Shown here piece after piece: positions 15,001 to 15,797 of a stretch of DNA of 15,797 nt (the stretch's first letter is position 1; each line of letters opens with the position of its first letter). This DNA is from Xanthobacteraceae bacterium (GTDB lineage: Bacteria; Pseudomonadota; Alphaproteobacteria; Rhizobiales; Xanthobacteraceae), in NCBI GenBank assembly GCA_030037105.1, contig JASHRY010000151.1:1-15797 (forward strand). Reading direction: 5' to 3'. The notes beneath the pieces are model-generated. The model was not told the origin of the DNA and made no database searches. It worked only from the letters and a program-made list of their open reading frames with translations. The translations under genes and the position numbers were made by a program.

Positions 15001-15797
15001 CGCTGACTTGCACGTTGCCGGTTCCGTCGCCGGCGAGGGTCGCGCTAATGCCGGTGCCCGTCGCTCCGGTGACCGAGACATTGTCGTTGGCGGTGACGAT
15101 GATGCCGCCGGTCGTATCCCCGGTGATGCTGGCGGCGATGCCGCCGGTTGCGCCGGTCACCGGACCGTTGTTGGTCGTGTAGCCGATGTTGCCGGCGCCG
15201 GTGGTGGAGAGCGTGACCGCGGTGCTGGCGCTGTCGCTGACGATGTTGTTGCTGGTCATCGTGATGTCGCCGCCGCCGGCGTTCATCACGATCGCCGGGC
15301 CGCCGATGACCGCGCCGTTGAGCGTGGCGTTGATGTTACCGCCGGTGGTGGTGGCGCTGATCGCTATTGCATTCGGGTCGGTGGTATTGGTCTGCACCTC
15401 ACCGTTGGTGATGATGGTGATGGTGCCGGTCGTGGCGCTGGCCAGGATGCCGTAATTGGTTCCAGTTGCCGCGGTCTCCGAAACCCCGCCGATGCCGACG
15501 GTGATCCCGACGTTGCCGGCGCCGGTCGCGCTTGCCACGATGCCCGAGCCGCCGGCCGCCGTGCCGGTGATCAAGCCGCCGTTGCTGGTATCGACCGTCA
15601 CCGTCGTGCCGGTGCCGCCGCTCGATTCGGCGTCGATGCCGGTGCCGCCGGTGACCGTCGAACCGTTGGTGACGGTGACCGACACGCTGCCGCTGGTGAG
15701 CGCGCCGGCGATGATGCCGGTGCCGGTGGTGCCCGTCACATTGCCGCTGGCGGCAACGATCACGTTGCCAGACGCCGATTCGGCGACGATGCCGTTG
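9002..15797 (-). CDS. Giant autotransporter adhesin (type Va), 5' end outside the window
   Basis: About 2,264 residues are visible and the frame is open to the right edge, so the signal peptide and true start lie beyond it; the in-frame internal codon at 15763 (GTG) sits in the middle of a repeat and is not a start. The C-terminal 290 or so residues (about 9002-9890) are an autotransporter beta-barrel: alternating strands such as MWTKLIGSWTNQNG, YSTTWGVVGDIGYRFERG and YAGVYGEAGVQLDWL, ending in VNYKF with the terminal Phe recognised for outer-membrane insertion. Before it comes a linker and stem region with a CTNNIC motif (near 11055) and an NCMRHG/LPVCSSG cysteine pair. The rest, 11200 to the edge, is a passenger of imperfect 20-22-residue turns of the type GTVTGTAGDGIDASSSSGAISV, predicted to fold as a beta-helix exposed on the cell surface. 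It is rich in G, T, S, V and A and lacks Arg. Likely role: adhesion or aggregation; the ligand is unknown. Confidence 0.92.
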   Translation of the reverse strand, partial: NGIVAESASGNVIVAASGNVTGTTGTGIIAGALTSGSVSVTVTNGSTVTGGTGIDAESSGGTGTTVTVDTSNGGLITGTAAGGSGIVASATGAGNVGITVGIGGVSETAATGTNYGILASATTGTITIITNGEVQTNTTDPNAIAISATTTGGNINATLNGAVIGGPAIVMNAGGGDITMTSNNIVSDSASTAVTLSTTGAGNIGYTTNNGPVTGATGGIAASITGDTTGGIIVTANDNVSVTGATGTGISATLAGDGTGNVQVSGSGNVTGAGGSAGSPTQGINATTDGSGSVTVNLTGTVTDTGTGATGINAISGTGNVQVVTGNTVTGGETGINAATGGDGTVTVNSSLGTVTGTAGDGIDASSSSGAISVSTATVTGGASGIFAQSTDGGAVTVMASGDVTGTTKEGIDAFASGGNGNVSVSTSAGTTVSGSDFGIDASAAGSGTVTVDVATVTATDGQGIAATSDTGAISVTAGTVTGTTFGINASSTSGPVTVITTGVTTGGTGAGDYGIDATTASTGTSTVSVAAGGNVSGGIGINAQDTGAGSGAVIVTDSAGTTITGTNTFGVNATSAGSGAVSVAVANVTGATTGINASSVAGSVNVTTTGNVSGNDGDGIDATVTGAGGGGVSVTTGGTVSGSTNGILATTAGTALTANVYVNSTAGTVTGTAGNGITATSDAGQVSVTTAAVSGGTNGIDATSTSGNVIVAASGNVTGTAGTGIIAGGATALTGTTGSVSVTVTDGATVTGATGIQAFSTGNSTTTVLVNTSAGGLVTGTAGDGIDAGTTSGAISVTVATVTGEDSGIFAQSTDGGAVTVAATGNVTGTTKEGIDAFQSGGNGNVSVSTSAGTTVSGSDFGIDASAAGSGTVTVDVATVTASAGQGIAATSDTGAISVTAGTVTGTTNGINASSTSGPVTVITTGVTTGGTGAGDYGINATTDSTGTSTVSVAAGGNVSGGIGINAQDTGAGSGAVIVTDSAGTTITGTTTFGVNATSAGSGAVSVAVANVTGATTGINAATGGDGTVTVNSSLGTVTGTAGDGIDASSSSGAISVTAATVTGADSGIFAQSSDGGAVSVAATGNVTGTTSIGIGAVQSGGNGDVSVSTSAGTTVAGATGIDASAAGSGTVTVDVATVTGTVGDAIIASSDSGAISVTAGTVSGASYGINANSTGGGNVTVTTSGNVSGTTGDAISATATGATGGAIQVTTGGTVSGTNGIYADSLGTGNVTVTSTAGPVTGTAGDGIDAFSNAGAISVTAAAVTGSVNGINASSTAGNVIVQTTGNVSGTTGTGIIAGGGTTGSVIVSTSSASNVSAPVGIVASTTGLSATGSSVTITTDGTVTGTTGDAIDVTTNAGNVTIQTFAAVNGGAGGNGIDVTSTSGSVSVTNYAAASGDPGITLTSGGDITENANADVTGTANGIQTIETGAGTTTINVATTVTVTGAGSGNAGIAASTVTGPIGITNYGLVTNPTGIGVSLTQTGAASAVLTNEAGASIIGLGTSTANPVINIVSTTGPTTINNLTGATIESASAAADNIVVQSAGGPVTINNSGLLVGSLLLAGTGSSTINNGLCTNNICTAAVWDVYGANTFADGGDTLTNNLDSIINIFNTAPTTFTFGTGINTLTNGGTINSAGMVDFLALENFNNLLINQNPASGIFNVGSAAGVLGEQTNFSSGATATTAGGVQTVTNTGTINVLALQAQSATGYRGSLNFVGAGGSTFNNAGGTINLQADGGAPNNAVTLNVASLGGTSDLNYTYQFITPTPYSAATGYDFIGDTSPSQPPSELLVDTQLGASGSTSDRLVVGGNVNGLTYIEVNDVDTGPGAYNPTGITLVHVQGSTGSGSSATAFEIDPSTPDYLGPNSGFALGAIQKGLWIYPLVYNANNDGGAAYQLFGLPGPFLAQTPAFAAAALNIFDATTTTWYDRQEETRNCMRHGFAAAGLDYGGGTDLAVKEQPPELPVCSSGMWTKLIGSWTNQNGSVGLGQINPLFASTQYDTSFRQGIGGALVGVDFDAAEVTSKYDSLVLSIMGGYINSIATFNSPSAFAMGTSLSPQNTSLSFSGGTIGGSATYMNRGFFADALVKADFLALDVGNIPGSTGASAYSTTWGVVGDIGYRFERGRYFLEPIGSVEWADNRISNINLPAAAVSLQFPDNDMLNVGGGARVGGVIMDDRVHYLEVSVIGRVWDRVYENDAVNVINLGSPLTLAENYAGVYGEAGVQLDWLNRYSGWSAYVRLDSKFNTQFQAYTGTAGVNYKF
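12301..12660. repeat. Passenger repeat module, third diverged copy
   Basis: This segment aligns with 13081-13440 at an offset of 777-780 bp, with one 3-bp indel between 12381 and 12446, and so also with 14353-14712. Shared landmarks are GTTGCGACGTCGACCGTAAC (12381) and GACTGTGGTGCCGGCGCTGG (12446). It is more diverged than the other two copies. Confidence 0.65.
12627..12742. repeat. Passenger direct repeat, 116 bp (partner at 14679-14794)
   Basis: It starts GAGATCGCGCCGCTGCTGCT and ends GGCATTGATGCC; the partner lies at an offset of exactly 2052 bp (684 codons). I see one difference by eye, GGCCGTG against GGCGGTG. Confidence 0.75.
12741..13463. repeat. Passenger direct repeat, 723 bp, copy A
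   Basis: It aligns without indels to 14013-14735 at an offset of 1272 bp (424 codons), with scattered substitutions only. It encodes about 241 residues, roughly eleven beta-helix turns, in frame within the autotransporter. Confidence 0.8.
14013..14735. repeat. Passenger direct repeat, 723 bp, copy B
   Basis: Partner of 12741-13463. The boundaries are sharp: upstream of 14013 the match to copy A is lost, while the last part (14679-14794) also matches 12627-12742, so the array is a mosaic. Confidence 0.8.
14679..14794. repeat. Passenger direct repeat, 116 bp (partner at 12627-12742)
   Basis: Nearly identical to 12627-12742 and overlapping the end of the 723-bp copy B. The overlap of two repeat pairs at different offsets points to repeated unequal exchange or gene conversion. 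Confidence 0.75.

Noticed and set aside
12301..15797. The regular repeats as a CRISPR array or a non-coding satellite
   Set aside because: Units are not identical, have no constant spacer lengths, stay in frame throughout, and encode beta-helix turns ahead of an autotransporter barrel.

Overview
The window looks like chromosomal DNA of an alphaproteobacterium, probably of the Hyphomicrobiales and close to Bradyrhizobium or Rhodopseudomonas. The evidence is the high GC content, a quinol-type nitric oxide reductase, a giant autotransporter of a style common in that group, and two kinds of dispersed palindromic repeat that I associate with those genomes. No taxonomic search was possible, so the assignment is an inference.

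Layout from left to right. (1) 1-633: the C-terminal part of a nitric oxide reductase large subunit that enters from the left edge. (2) 634-1123: an intergenic stretch with a 154-bp element bounded by inverted repeats (713-866) and a decayed C-terminal fragment of a VapC/PIN toxin (928-1065). (3) 1124-3764: a tight four-gene operon on the + strand: a B-type dye-decolorizing peroxidase with a C-terminal encapsulin-targeting peptide, the family 1 encapsulin shell protein, a 71-residue DUF2945 protein and a DUF488 protein. The first three genes overlap at their junctions and the fourth follows after 10 bp. This is a peroxidase-loaded nanocompartment locus with two small riders of unknown role. 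(4) 3842-5164 (minus): an MpaB/Lcp-like (DUF2236) haem oxygenase, divergent from a TetR-family regulator at 5382-6101. The 217-bp gap holds two copies of CTATC-N4-GATAG, 27 bp apart, each lying in or on a candidate promoter core. (5) 6186-8591 (minus): a plasma-membrane H+-ATPase of P-type class IIIA. (6) 8592-9001: an intergenic stretch with a dispersed 45-bp palindrome, a second copy of the 154-bp element and a perfect 11-bp-stem hairpin just after the next gene's stop. (7) 9002-15797 (minus): the 3' part of a very large autotransporter adhesin. Its 5' end lies beyond the right edge.

How the genes may work together: the peroxidase-encapsulin operon probably handles peroxide or phenolic and dye-like substrates inside a protein shell. 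Nitric oxide reductase deals with nitrosative stress and the H+-ATPase with pH or membrane potential, so much of the left half could be read as stress physiology; that link is inference. The oxygenase-TetR pair looks like a self-contained ligand-induced module. The autotransporter passenger is built from imperfect beta-helix turns and carries long, nearly identical internal duplications. It has no arginine over about 1,700 residues. Long open frames on the + strand opposite the autotransporter and the ATPase are composition artefacts.

The peroxidase-encapsulin pair belongs to a known class. The less described parts are its coupled DUF2945 and DUF488 partners, the paired operators of the oxygenase-TetR module, the paired 154-bp elements, and the recombining passenger repeats.
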